From M3007 sp046329435 (lineage in GTDB: Bacteria; Bacteroidota; Bacteroidia; Chitinophagales; Saprospiraceae): a DNA stretch of 64,000 nt. The notes below the pieces were generated by a model. The model was not told where the DNA came from. It ran no database searches and saw nothing but the letters and a program-made list of their open reading frames with translations. The stretch is taken from assembly GCA_046329435.1 (NCBI GenBank), contig JAXLUR010000004.1:372001-436000 (forward strand), in the 5' to 3' direction. The position numbers and the translations under genes are program-made. Positions 1 through 10,200 of the stretch are shown here, piece by piece; position 1 is the stretch's first letter; each line of letters begins with the position of its first letter.

Positions 1-86
1 TCCGTTACTCGCTTGGCGCCGGAGCGGCCCCGGAGGTGATTGCCGCCCGGTCGCTCGCTCCCAAGGCATCTGTCCACCGCTTGATC

Positions 87-2183
87 ATGCAATTGTCATT
101 TCAATATCCCGCCTGGTTTCTGATCCTGTGTGCTTTACTGGGCTTCGGTTACGCCGCGCTGCTCTACTGGCGCGACACCACTTTTCGCGAGCAATCGCCC
201 AGTTTGCACCGCTGGCTGGCCGTCCTGCGCTGGCTCACCATAACCCTGCTGAGCGCCCTTTTGCTCTCTCCGCTGCTCAAAAGCCTGATCACGGAGACGA
301 AAAAACCAATCATTGTACTGGCCCAGGACCAGTCGGAAAGCGTCGGCGCCGAACTGCGCGATCAATCGCTCGAACAGTACCGTCAAAACTGGCAAAACCT
401 GCGCGCGGCCCTCGGCGACAATTACGAAGTGCATGAACTGGCTTTCGGCGACGAGGTGCGCGAAGGCATCGACTTCAATTTTACCGACAAGGTCACCAAC
501 CTTTCCCAGGTACTCCAGGACGTGTACGACCGCTACGGCGCCCAAAATCTCGGCGCTATCGTGCTTTCTTCCGACGGCATTTACAACGAAGGCAGCAACC
601 CGGCTTACGCCGGCGCCCCGATCAATGCGCCGGTCTATACCATTGCCCTGGGCGATACCACCCCCAAAAAAGACCTGCTGGTCAAAAGGGTGTTTCACAA
701 CAAAATCGCCTACCTGGGCGACAAGTTTTCCATCCAGATCGACGTGGCAGCCACCAATTGCGCCGGCGCCCAAACCGTGCTCAGCGTCAGCAAGGTGGAC
801 GGCGATCAAACGCGGCCGCTGCAATCCATCCCGATCCAGATCAACAGCAACGACTTTTTCACCACCCGGGAACTCGTCATAGAAGCCGATCAGCCGGGGG
901 TGGCCCAATACCTGATTTCCGTAGCCAAAATACCCGGGGAAGCCTCCGGCGCCAATAATGCCCGCGAAATTTTCATCGACGTGCTCGATGCCCGTCAGAA
1001 AATCCTGCTCCTGGCCAACAGCCCCCACCCCGACCTTTCGGCCCTGCGGCAAATGCTGGAAAGCAACCAAAACTACACCGTCAGCGTGGCCTATCCCGGC
1101 GACGCCGGCCTCGACGTGAGCAAATTCGACTTCGTCGTGCTGCACAACCTGCCCTCCGCCACCAACGACGTGGCAGGGCTGCTGCGCACGATGAACGAAC
1201 GCCGGATTCCAAGGCTGTTCATCGCCGGCCTGCAAACCAATTTCGGCGCCCTGACCCAGGTCCAGGGGCTTGCCGCCGTACAAAGCGACGGCAACCAGAC
1301 CGACGACGTGCAGGGCAAGGTATCGCCGCAGTTTGCCGCGTTTTCGCTCAGCCCGTCCGTGGGCGAACAATTGCCCCGTTTCAACCCCGTGGTGAGCGCC
1401 TTCGGCAATTTCAGCGCAACACCGCAAGCACAGGTCGTCCTCTGGAAACGCATCGGCAAGGTAGATACCGACCAACCCCTGCTGGCCATCGGCGAAACCA
1501 ACGGCATCCGCACGGGCGTCTTTTTGGGGGAAAATGTGTGGAAATGGCGCTTGTTCGATTACCTGCAAAACCAGAACCACGAGATCTTCGACGAAGTGTT
1601 CGGCAAAACCGTGCAGTACCTCTCGGTGAAAGAAGACAAGCGGAAATTCCGCGTCACCCTCGACCAAAATATTTTCAACGAAAACGAAGCCGTCAGCTTC
1701 GGCGCCGAACTGTACAACGACAACTACGAACTCGTCAACGACCCCGATGTGAGCATGGTGATCCGCAACCGCGACGGCAAGGAATACACCTACACGTTCA
1801 ATCGCCTCGGCAAGGGCTATTCGCTCAACGCCGGCATTCTGCCGGTGGGCAATTACACGTTCCGCGCCAGCACCAGTTTCAACGGCCAAAGCCTGAGTTT
1901 CGACGGCAAGTTCAGCGTACGGCCCATCCAGCTCGAATTGTTCGAAACCACCGCCAACCACGGGGTGCTGCGCCAGCTCAGCCAGAAATTCGGCGGTGAA
2001 ACCGTTTTGCCGGCCGACATGGCGGGCATTGCGGAAAAAATAAAAAGCAAGGAAACCGTAAAACCAGTGATGTACAGCACCAGCAAAACCAGCCCGCTCA
2101 TCAACCTGAAATGGATCTTTGCCCTCCTGGCAGGTTTGCTGGCCGCAGAATGGTTCCTGCGGCGGTATTTTGGCGCTTATTAA
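87..2183 (+). CDS. vWA-like membrane protein
   Basis: A 698-residue membrane protein of the vWA-like type common in Bacteroidota. Two hydrophobic helices lie at about residues 7-28 and 42-66. A MIDAS-like DQSES (residues 81-85) begins a vWA-like region running to about residue 200, with a conserved SSDGIYNEG loop. A long Ig-like, presumably periplasmic part follows, and a last helix lies near residues 675-692. The frame is open to the window edge, but the ATG at 87 gives the usual N-terminus beginning MQLSFQYPAWF, so it is preferred over GTG 36. It lies 33 bp upstream of rlmN on the same strand and may be cotranscribed with it. The family is related to Bat-type membrane proteins; the biochemical role is unknown. 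Confidence 0.75.
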   Translation: MQLSFQYPAWFLILCALLGFGYAALLYWRDTTFREQSPSLHRWLAVLRWLTITLLSALLLSPLLKSLITETKKPIIVLAQDQSESVGAELRDQSLEQYRQNWQNLRAALGDNYEVHELAFGDEVREGIDFNFTDKVTNLSQVLQDVYDRYGAQNLGAIVLSSDGIYNEGSNPAYAGAPINAPVYTIALGDTTPKKDLLVKRVFHNKIAYLGDKFSIQIDVAATNCAGAQTVLSVSKVDGDQTRPLQSIPIQINSNDFFTTRELVIEADQPGVAQYLISVAKIPGEASGANNAREIFIDVLDARQKILLLANSPHPDLSALRQMLESNQNYTVSVAYPGDAGLDVSKFDFVVLHNLPSATNDVAGLLRTMNERRIPRLFIAGLQTNFGALTQVQGLAAVQSDGNQTDDVQGKVSPQFAAFSLSPSVGEQLPRFNPVVSAFGNFSATPQAQVVLWKRIGKVDTDQPLLAIGETNGIRTGVFLGENVWKWRLFDYLQNQNHEIFDEVFGKTVQYLSVKEDKRKFRVTLDQNIFNENEAVSFGAELYNDNYELVNDPDVSMVIRNRDGKEYTYTFNRLGKGYSLNAGILPVGNYTFRASTSFNGQSLSFDGKFSVRPIQLELFETTANHGVLRQLSQKFGGETVLPADMAGIAEKIKSKETVKPVMYSTSKTSPLINLKWIFALLAGLLAAEWFLRRYFGAY

Positions 2184-2216
2184 ACGGCAGCGACGCACGG
2201 AAATACACCACTCGAT

Positions 2217-3281
2217 ATGGTCGATTCAACGAATACCCCCCGCGATCTGCGCGATCTTTCCCTGACCGAGCTCGAAAACGCGCTCGCGCACTGGGGTGAG
2301 CCGCGTTTCCGCGCCCGGCAGCTCTATGAGTGGCTCTGGGCCAAGGCCGCGACCTCGTTCGACCAGATGACCAACCTGTCGAAAGACCTGCGCGCACGCC
2401 TCGCCGGGGAATTTACTTTCCATACCCTGTTGCCCGACAAGCTGCAACACAGCGCCGACGGCACCCTCAAATCGCGCTGGCTTACCCACGACGGCCATCG
2501 CATCGAAAGTGTGTTGATACCCGTGCCGGCCGAAGACCGCTACACCGTATGCGTCAGTACCCAGGTCGGGTGCAGCCTCACCTGCGCTTTTTGCGCCACA
2601 GGCCGCATGGGCCGCAAACGCAACCTCACGGCGGCAGAGATCTTCGATCAGGTCGCACTGGTGAACAAACAGTGCCTCGACAGCTTCGGCAAACCCCTGA
2701 CCAACGTCGTGTACATGGGCATGGGCGAACCCCTGCTCACCTACGCCAACACCCTCGAAAGCATCGCGCGGCTCACCACTGCGCCGCCGCAGGGACTGGG
2801 CATGGCCGCCCGCCGCATCACCGTCAGCACGGCCGGCATCGCCAAAATGATCCGCAAACTCGCCGACGACGGCTTCCGCTCCAACCTGGCCCTCAGCCTG
2901 CACGCGGCCGACGACGTGAAGCGCAACGAGATCATGCCGATCAACGAAAGCAACAACCTGAACGCGCTTATGGAAGCGCTGGAATATTTTTACCGGAAGA
3001 CGCACAACCGCATTTCCTACGAATACATCGCGTTCCAAAACTTCAACGACAGCCTCGACGATGCCGCGCGGCTCGTGCGGCTTTGCCGGCGCAAATTCCC
3101 CGTGCGGGTCAATATCATCGAATACAACCCTGTCGGCGGGGTGAGTTTTGAAAAATCGGACGAAAACCGATTGAACCTTTTTGCTGCCTACCTGGCCAAA
3201 GAGGGCGTCACGGTCACCGTGCGCCGCAGCCGCGGCAAAGACATCGACGCGGCTTGCGGGCAACTGGCGAACAAGGAGTAG
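2217..3281 (+). CDS. rlmN: dual-specificity RNA methyltransferase RlmN
   Basis: A 354-residue radical-SAM enzyme expected to methylate C2 of A2503 in 23S rRNA and A37 of some tRNAs. Cys119, Cys123 and Cys126 form the CxxxCxxC motif that binds the 4Fe-4S cluster. Cys112 (in VCVSTQVGC) and Cys347 (in DAACGQ) match the resolving and methyl-carrying cysteines of E. coli RlmN. The GMGEP SAM-binding motif follows near residue 168. The length is normal for the family. It starts 33 bp after the vWA-like gene. Family assignment is secure. Confidence 0.96.
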   Translation: MVDSTNTPRDLRDLSLTELENALAHWGEPRFRARQLYEWLWAKAATSFDQMTNLSKDLRARLAGEFTFHTLLPDKLQHSADGTLKSRWLTHDGHRIESVLIPVPAEDRYTVCVSTQVGCSLTCAFCATGRMGRKRNLTAAEIFDQVALVNKQCLDSFGKPLTNVVYMGMGEPLLTYANTLESIARLTTAPPQGLGMAARRITVSTAGIAKMIRKLADDGFRSNLALSLHAADDVKRNEIMPINESNNLNALMEALEYFYRKTHNRISYEYIAFQNFNDSLDDAARLVRLCRRKFPVRVNIIEYNPVGGVSFEKSDENRLNLFAAYLAKEGVTVTVRRSRGKDIDAACGQLANKE

Positions 3282-3315
3282 CGAAATGTGAAAACGCGGG
3301 AATGTCTCCTGCGCC

Positions 3316-5481
3316 TCACGGTCTCACGCTATTCTCCACCTTAAGATTTTCCATAAAAAACTGCTCCACCTTTTCGAACAGGTGTACCCGGTCTTTGCCC
3401 ATCACATTGTGCAGGTGCTCGGGATACACGAAATAGTCGATGGGTTTGCCTTTGCGCACACACTCACGGATGTAGCGCAACGAGTGTTGCCAGAGCACCA
3501 CATCGTCGGAGGAGCCGTGAATCATGAGCAGGCGACCGTTAAGGTTGTCGATGTAGTTGAACAAACTGGCTTTGTCGTAGCCCTCGGGGTTTTCCTGGGG
3601 CGTATCCATGTAGCGTTCGGTGTACATGATTTCGTACATGCGCCAGTCGATTACCGGACCCCCTGCGATACCGCAGCGGAATACGCCTTTGGCCTCGGGG
3701 CGGGTCATGAGCGAAGTGGCCATGAAGCCACCGTAGCTCCATCCGTACACGCCCAGGCGCGTGGAGTCGATGTAGGGCAGGCTTTTGAGGTAGCTGGCGC
3801 CCGCGAGCTGGTCGGCCACTTCGGCGTCGCCGCAATGGCGGAAAATAGCCGATTCGAAGGCGTACCCACGGTTGTCGGAGCCGCGACCGTCGAGCACGAA
3901 CACCGCCACGCCCTGTTCGGCCATGCGGTGCATCCAGAGTTCGCCGCCGTTGAGCCAGGAGTTGGTCACCATTTGCACGTGCGGGCCGTTGTAAACGTAC
4001 ACCAGCGCCGGGTATCTTTTGTTGGGGTCAAAATTGACGGGCAGGATAAGGCGCGCATTGAGCGGCACGCCGCCGGGCGAATTGAGGGCGACCAGACGCG
4101 TTTCGCCCAGTTGAACGTCTTTCAGGGGGTTTGGGGCGGTGAAAATGACGCGGCGTTTTTCCGGCTTTTTCACCGGGATAACGGCTATCTCGCGGGGTAC
4201 GGTGGGGCTTGAATAAAGATCGAGCACCCATTCACCGTTGCTGCTGGGCAGGGCGTTGTGGATGCCCGCGTCGGTTTGCAGGCGGAAAATGCCGTTGGCC
4301 GGGTACACCTCTGCCGTGTAGCAATAGCGGTTGAGGCCGTTGTCGTCGGCCATTTGGAAAAAGCAGCGCTTGCCGTTTTCCGTAAAGCCGATGAAGTTGG
4401 TTACGGGCGCATTGCCGAAGCTGATCTGGCGCAGCATCTGGCCCGAAAGGTTGTAGAGGTACAGGTGGTTGAAGCCGTCGCGTTCGCTTTGCCACACGAA
4501 ATCGGTATTGGAGCCCGGCACGAACTCGGCGGGGTGTTCGGGTTCCACCCAGCGGTCGCTGGTTTCTTCAAACAGGGTTTTGACGAAAGCACCCGTCGTG
4601 GCGTCGTACTGATTGAACCACAGGTGGTTCTGGCCGCGGTTGAGCACCGCGATAAGGATGTATTTGTCGTCGGGCGACCAGCTGACATTGGTCAGGTATT
4701 GTTCGGCCGGCTCGCCGGTTTGCAGGTAAATGGTTTTGCCGCTGGCCAGGTCATACACGCCGACTGTTACGTGGTGGCTTTGGGAGCCGGCAAAGGGGTA
4801 ACGGATCTCGCGTTGCTGGGCCGGCATCGAATCGAGCACATAGATCGGGTATTGGGTCACCATGCTTTCATCCATGCGGTAAAAAGCCAGTTTTTTGCCC
4901 GAAGGGCTCCAGTAAGTGCCTTTATGGATGCCGAACTCGTCGCGGTGCACGCTTTTTCCGTACACGATGCCTTCGCTTTCACTTTGGGCCACGAGCACGG
5001 TGTTTTCGCCCCGTGCGATGCGCAGTTCGTTGCCGCTGGTGTAGGCGGCGTCGAGGGTTTTCGGATGAATGTCGGTATTTTCGGCTTCGGCCGGGATGCG
5101 GGTTTTAAAAGCGGTGGCGCCGTCTTTGGGCATCCAGGTAAAGAGTTCGGCGCCGTTCTGGAACCACAGGCTGTTGGCGTCGAACCAGTTGAGGGCCGGC
5201 AGGGCGGTCAGGGCGGTTTTGCCCTGTGCGGCGAGGCCTTCATTGAGGCGCGGCAGCCAGTCGAGCGTATCGCTGACGGCCGGTTTTGTGGCGTCGAGGC
5301 GCACGAGTTTGCTGCCGGCGACGTAGGTGAATTGGGAACCGCCCGGAATCCATTGCAGCTGGCGCAGGTTGGCCGGGGCGAGGCTGGTGCGGGCTTTCAT
5401 GATGGCATCGGCCATCGTGATCGGCTGCTGGGCGCTGAGCAGAAGCGGGAGGAAAAAGAGAAGCAGGGCAAATTTTTTCAT
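3316..5481 (-). CDS. S9 family dipeptidyl peptidase IV-like protease
   Basis: A 721-residue secreted serine peptidase of the prolyl oligopeptidase/DPP IV family. The start is the ATG at 5481, which gives a signal peptide (MKKFALLLFFLPLLLSAQ); the frame extends further upstream without resembling the family. An N-terminal beta-propeller (about 40-450) precedes an alpha/beta hydrolase domain with the nucleophile Ser582 in GWSYGGF, an acid Asp about 659 in HGSSDD and a His about 691 in EHLHNV. DPP IV enzymes remove Xaa-Pro dipeptides from peptides in the periplasm. It converges on rlmN with a 34-bp gap. The exact specificity is inferred. Confidence 0.9.
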   Translation of the reverse strand: MKKFALLLFFLPLLLSAQQPITMADAIMKARTSLAPANLRQLQWIPGGSQFTYVAGSKLVRLDATKPAVSDTLDWLPRLNEGLAAQGKTALTALPALNWFDANSLWFQNGAELFTWMPKDGATAFKTRIPAEAENTDIHPKTLDAAYTSGNELRIARGENTVLVAQSESEGIVYGKSVHRDEFGIHKGTYWSPSGKKLAFYRMDESMVTQYPIYVLDSMPAQQREIRYPFAGSQSHHVTVGVYDLASGKTIYLQTGEPAEQYLTNVSWSPDDKYILIAVLNRGQNHLWFNQYDATTGAFVKTLFEETSDRWVEPEHPAEFVPGSNTDFVWQSERDGFNHLYLYNLSGQMLRQISFGNAPVTNFIGFTENGKRCFFQMADDNGLNRYCYTAEVYPANGIFRLQTDAGIHNALPSSNGEWVLDLYSSPTVPREIAVIPVKKPEKRRVIFTAPNPLKDVQLGETRLVALNSPGGVPLNARLILPVNFDPNKRYPALVYVYNGPHVQMVTNSWLNGGELWMHRMAEQGVAVFVLDGRGSDNRGYAFESAIFRHCGDAEVADQLAGASYLKSLPYIDSTRLGVYGWSYGGFMATSLMTRPEAKGVFRCGIAGGPVIDWRMYEIMYTERYMDTPQENPEGYDKASLFNYIDNLNGRLLMIHGSSDDVVLWQHSLRYIRECVRKGKPIDYFVYPEHLHNVMGKDRVHLFEKVEQFFMENLKVENSVRP

Positions 5482-5637
5482 TGCAGAAATGGTTGGACTA
5501 TGGGTGGCAAAAGTAGAAACATTCCGCCGGGCATGGCGAAAGTAAGAGGCATGAGGCCGCGCTGTTAGGCGTCCGAATGCCGGGGCTGGTCGAAAATCAT
5601 CCTGGTTCGGTGTTGCGAATTGGCCCATCTTTGCAGG

Positions 5638-6018
5638 GTGAAACGAAAATTCAAATTTCGCGAAGTCATTCGCCTGCCGCGCCGCATGTTGTGGGCCCTG
5701 GTGATGGAAGGGGTGGAAACGACGAAGATGGTACACACCTTTGCCCGCCACGGCACCGGCAAGCTCCGATTGCTCCCCAAACACCGCCACCCTACCGACG
5801 AGGAGCTGCGCGAAGCCGTGGAGCAACTGAAAGACATCCCGCGTTTTTTGCCGTTTTTCGTGGTGGTCGTAGTGCCCGTACCGGGTGTCACGGAAGGTTA
5901 CGCTCTGGTCGCCATGACGCTGGAGCGTTGGCTGGGCAAAAAAGTGAAGTTTTTACCAAGCCAGTTTCGGGAGGTGTTGCATGGGAAGGAGGAGTCACAA
6001 GAACAAAAAGATGACTAG
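5638..6018 (+). CDS. small LETM1-like protein
   Basis: A 126-residue protein read from GTG 5638; TTG 5620 is the alternative in-frame start. It is basic at the N-terminus, with a helical region and then a hydrophobic stretch at about residues 70-98 rich in valine (RFLPFFVVVVVPVPGV) followed by LPSQFREVL. That layout (IPxFLPF ... LPSxF) resembles the LETM1-like domain of some Bacteroidota proteins, but the similarity is from memory and modest. It is divergent from the S9 peptidase (gap about 150 bp). It marks the left edge of the AT-rich insert that begins just after its stop. No function can be assigned. Confidence 0.6.
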   Translation: MKRKFKFREVIRLPRRMLWALVMEGVETTKMVHTFARHGTGKLRLLPKHRHPTDEELREAVEQLKDIPRFLPFFVVVVVPVPGVTEGYALVAMTLERWLGKKVKFLPSQFREVLHGKEESQEQKDD

Positions 6019-6040
6019 ATATCGCTCCTTTTCCACATAG

Positions 6041-6334
6041 CTAATCTGCAATTTGAAATATGTAATCCCGTATTCTTTTTGCTTGACCAGCAGAATATTG
6101 AGTCAAAAAAAGAGAGGATTGTAATTGTTCGATGCCATATTTCTCGATTAAATTACCGAAAGATGAATTAAGAAAAGATGAAGAAAAGGGAGTTGCTCCG
6201 TACAATGAGAGTCGAACTTTCTTACCTTTCATAAATGCTTCATCCAAAGCGTAGAAAAGAGTCACGCCCTCTAAATTGGTAGAGGTGCCTGAAACAACAT
6301 CCATTGCCCTAATTTCAATTAATCCATCTGCCAT
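6041..6334 (-). CDS. STAS-like domain protein (DUF4325 type)
   Basis: A 97-residue protein that looks like a complete STAS-like DUF4325 domain: N-terminal EIRAMDVVSGTSTN, a middle KKVRLSLYGATPFSSSFLN strand-loop-helix, and a C-terminal amphipathic helix. DUF4325 proteins usually sit beside or fused to GHKL ATPases, and the pair resembles anti-sigma/anti-anti-sigma switches. Here it lies 31 bp downstream of the ATPase gene on the same strand, so the two are probably cotranscribed and interact. Base composition is clearly more AT-rich than the neighbours, which suggests acquisition from elsewhere. The target of the switch is unknown. Confidence 0.75.
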   Translation of the reverse strand: MADGLIEIRAMDVVSGTSTNLEGVTLFYALDEAFMKGKKVRLSLYGATPFSSSFLNSSFGNLIEKYGIEQLQSSLFLTQYSAGQAKRIRDYIFQIAD

Positions 6335-6365
6335 ATTTTGGTCGTTGAACGCTTACAAATGTAAG

Positions 6366-7250
6366 TTAAAACGAAAAATCTTCGTCAAAAATTTCAGTAT
6401 CACTTTCTTCAAAGGAGGTGGTATCTAAAATAACTTCGAAATGAGTACCCTGAAAATTATGTTTAATTTGAAAGCACCGGATGCTTCCATCCTCTAAAAT
6501 CATCATTGCATTATTTGATACAACCCGTAAAGTTCCCCTGCATTCTTTAACAATTGCCAACAAATTATCCAGGCCAAAGCCCCTATTTTGAGGAGAGCTT
6601 TTGGTAGAAAATGACTTTTGAAATGCATGAAGCAAAGCCTGATCCGAACGCATACTCTCATATCCTTCTGCTGCAAAAAAAGAGTTTACCTTTTGGGGGA
6701 TACCTACTCCAAAGTCACAAACGGCAACACGAACCTTTCCTTGACGAGGATAAAACTGGCTAGTAGTATAGCCACTCACTGGTGAGTTTGCATGGTCAAT
6801 TATGTTATTAAATAATTCTGCTAATGAGATATTAAGGGGCTCAAAGCTCTTTTCTTTTAAAAAATTGGTTTCAAAATATTTTTGCGCATAAACTACGTAA
6901 GGGGAAAGCATTCTAGGATCCAATTTCCACAAACACAAATTCGTCATCTTATCATTCTGGCTATACGATGTGCGATCGAATCCTGGCTCCCAATACTCTA
7001 AAAATCGAATAGCAGTCAAATACTCCCTCAAAGCTAGGTTTTCGCCAGATTCAAAAAATATTTGCACATCATTCTGGTAGTATTCCTCTATCAAGCAAGC
7101 AAGAAGTACTATGTGAAAAGGCTCAACAAAAACGCACTCCTCGAGATCGATTGTTAATTTAGAAACCCCTTTCTGGAATCTATGTTCATTAACGAACTTA
7201 GTCCAAAGACCTTTTGGTGCCGCTGTTCTGATTTCAATTAGTTTATGCAT
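6366..7250 (-). CDS. STAS-like/GHKL ATPase regulatory protein
   Basis: A 294-residue cytoplasmic protein. Residues about 1-95 look like a STAS-type sandwich (KLTIDLEECVFVEPF). A GHKL/HATPase_c domain follows at about 130-280 with the N-box ELFNNIIDHA, the G1 box VCDFGVGIP and the G2 box GFGL. No phosphoacceptor histidine domain or membrane helix is visible, so it is not a classic sensor kinase; it resembles RsbW-like switch kinases. It starts 20 bp after the icmF stop on the same strand and is followed by the DUF4325 gene. Codons are AT-rich compared with flanking genes. Output partner and signal are not visible. Confidence 0.75.
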   Translation of the reverse strand: MHKLIEIRTAAPKGLWTKFVNEHRFQKGVSKLTIDLEECVFVEPFHIVLLACLIEEYYQNDVQIFFESGENLALREYLTAIRFLEYWEPGFDRTSYSQNDKMTNLCLWKLDPRMLSPYVVYAQKYFETNFLKEKSFEPLNISLAELFNNIIDHANSPVSGYTTSQFYPRQGKVRVAVCDFGVGIPQKVNSFFAAEGYESMRSDQALLHAFQKSFSTKSSPQNRGFGLDNLLAIVKECRGTLRVVSNNAMMILEDGSIRCFQIKHNFQGTHFEVILDTTSFEESDTEIFDEDFSF

Positions 7251-7270
7251 TTAAAAAAGCAATTAGACAT

Positions 7271-10200
7271 TTACATATTCCTCCTGTACTGCCCGCCCAC
7301 CTCGTACAAAGCCCGCGTGATCTGTCCCAGCGAGCACACTTTCACGGCTTCCATCAGTTCGGCGAAGAGGTTGCCGTTGGCCAGGGCGACCTGTTGCAGG
7401 CGGCGCAGGGCTTCTTTTGCGCGGTCGGTGTTGGCGGCATGGAGGTTTTGCAGGGTGCTGATCTGCGCCTCTTTTTCCTCCTCGGTGGCGCGGATCACCT
7501 CTTTGGGCAGGATGGTGGGCGAGCCTTCTTTCGAAAGGAAGGTATTGACCCCGATCAGCGGCAGTTCGCCGGTGTGTTTGAGGGTTTCGTAGTACAGGCT
7601 TTCTTCCTGGATTTTGCCGCGCTGGTACATGGTTTCCATGGCGCCCAGCACGCCGCCGCGTTCGGTGATGCGGTCGAATTCGGAGAGCACGGCCTCTTCC
7701 ACCAGGTCGGTCAGTTCCTCGATGATAAAGGAGCCCTGCATGGGGTTTTCGTTTTTGGCCAGTCCGAGCTCGTGGTTGATGATGAGCTGGATGGCCATGG
7801 CGCGGCGCACCGATTCTTCGGTGGGCGTGGTGATGGCCTCGTCGTAGGCGTTGGTATGCAGCGAGTTGCAGTTGTCGTAGATGGCGTACAGGGCCTGCAG
7901 CGTGGTGCGGATGTCGTTGAAAGCGATCTCCTGGGCGTGCAGAGAACGGCCGGAGGTCTGGATGTGGTATTTGAGCATCTGGCTGCGCGGGTTGGCGCCG
8001 TATTTCCAGCGCATGGCCTTGGCCCAGATGCGACGCGCGACGCGGCCGATGACGGCGTATTCGGCGTCCACACCGTTGGAGAAGAAGAAGGAGAGGTTGG
8101 GCGCAAAATCATCGACCCGCATGCCGCGTGAAGCGTAGTACTCCACGAACGTGAAACCGTTGGCCAGCGTAAAGGCCAACTGGGTGATCGGGTTGGCGCC
8201 CGCCTCGGCGATGTGGTAGCCGGAGATGGAAACGGAGTAGAAGTTGCGGACCCTGTTTTTGATAAAATAGTCCTGCACGTCGCCCATCACGCGGAGGCTG
8301 AATTCCGTGGAAAAAATGCAGGTATTTTGCGCCTGGTCTTCTTTCAGAATATCGGCCTGTACGGTGCCGCGTACCGACTGGAGGGCTTTGTTTTTGAGGG
8401 TTTGGTACACATCGGCCGGCAGCACTTCGTCGCCCGTGAGGCCGAGCAGGAGGATGCCCAGACCGTCGTTGCCTTCCGGCAATCCTCCCCTCTCTGTGGG
8501 AGAGGGGTCGGGGGTGAGGTTATAGCGGGGGCGGGGCAGGCCGCGGTCGTCGTATTTTTCCTTCAATTTGGCCTCAACGAGGTGTTCCAGGCCGTTTTCA
8601 CGGATGTAGCGCTCGCATTGCTGGTCGATGGCGGCGTTCATGAAAAAAGCGGCGACCGTGGCGGCCGGGCCGTTGATCGTCATCGACACCGAGGTTTTCG
8701 GGTCGCAGAGATCGAAGCCGGAGTAGAGTTTTTTGGCGTCGTCGAGGCAGCAGACCGACACGCCGGAGTTGCCGATTTTGCCGTAAATGTCGGGACGGTA
8801 ATCGGGGTCTTCGCCGTAGAGCGTCACCGAGTCGAAGGCCGTGCTGAGGCGCGCGGCGGGCAGGCCGTGGGAGACGTAGTGGAACCGTTTGTTGGTGCGT
8901 TCGGGACCGCCTTCGCCGGCAAACATGCGGGTGGGGTCTTCGCCCTCGCGTTTGAACGGAAACACGCCTGACGTGTAGGGGAATTCGCCCGGCACGTTTT
9001 CCTGCAGGCGCCAGCGCAGGATGTCGCCCCAGTCTTCGTAACGCGGGAAAGCCACGCGGGGCACGCGGGTATGCGAGAGGGTTTCGGAGAAGGTTTTGAC
9101 GCGGATTTCCTTGTCGCGCACCTTGTACACGTATTCGTCGGCCGCGTAGCGGGCTTTTTTCTCCGCATGGCCTTCCAGAATACGTTTACAGCGCCAGTCG
9201 AGCTGGGCTTCCAGTTCGGCGTAGCGTTTTTTCAGCACTTCGGCCACCTCGCCGTCCACGGTTTCGAGGGTGTTTTTGATGCTCCAGAGCTTGCGCGCGA
9301 TGGCGGTTTGCACCAGCACGTCGGCGTCGTATTTGCGGTTGCTTTCGGCGATTTCGGAGAGGTAACGGGTGCGCTGGGGCGGGATGATGTAGATTTTTTC
9401 CGAAAGTTCGTCGGAGGGGGTGAAGCCCGACTGGAAGTCGGCGCCGGCTTTTTCGCGCAGCAGGTCGATGATGCGGCGGTAGAGCTGGTTGACGCCCGGG
9501 TCGTTGAACTGCGAGGCGATGCAGCCGAACACGGGCATGTCGTCGACGGCCAGGTTCCAGGCCTGGCGGTTGCGCTGCACCTGTTTGCGCACGTCGCGCA
9601 GGGCGTCGAGGGCGCCGCGTTTGTCGAACTTGTTGATGGCGATCACGTCGGCAAAATCGAGCATGTCGATTTTTTCGAGCTGGGTGGCGGCGCCGTATTC
9701 GGGCGTCATCACGTACAGCGAGAGGTTGCTGTGATCGATGATTTCGGTATCGCTCTGGCCGATGCCCGAGGTTTCGAGCAGGATGAGGTCGAAGCCCGCG
9801 GCTTTGAGGATTTCGACGGCCGACTGCACGTATTTGGACAAAGCCAGGTTGCTCTGTCGGGTTGCCAGGGAGCGCATGAACACGCGGGGGTTGTTGATGG
9901 CGTTCATGCGGATGCGGTCGCCCAGCAGGGCGCCGCCGGTTTTGCGCTTGGAGGGGTCGACGGAGACGATGGCGATGGTTTTATCGGGCTGGTCGAGCAG
10001 GAAACGGCGCACCAGTTCGTCGACGAGTGAAGATTTACCTGCGCCGCCGGTGCCGGTGATACCGAGAACGGGCCTCACCCCGGGGCGCTCCGTCAAGGCG
10101 GGCCTTACCTTGTTTTCGTACAATTCCGGGTTGTTTTCCGCCACGGTAATCAGCCGGGCGATGGCGCCCGGGTCGCGCTCGGCAAAGTGTTTCATTTCGC

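Noticed and set aside
1..39. Possible 3' end of an upstream gene (12 codons before TGA at 37-39)
   Set aside because: Too short to judge; no recognisable residues and the adjacent frames are also open.
135..2198. Long antisense reading frame opposite the vWA-like gene
   Set aside because: A shadow produced by high-GC codon use; residues follow no family and the plus-strand gene is well supported.
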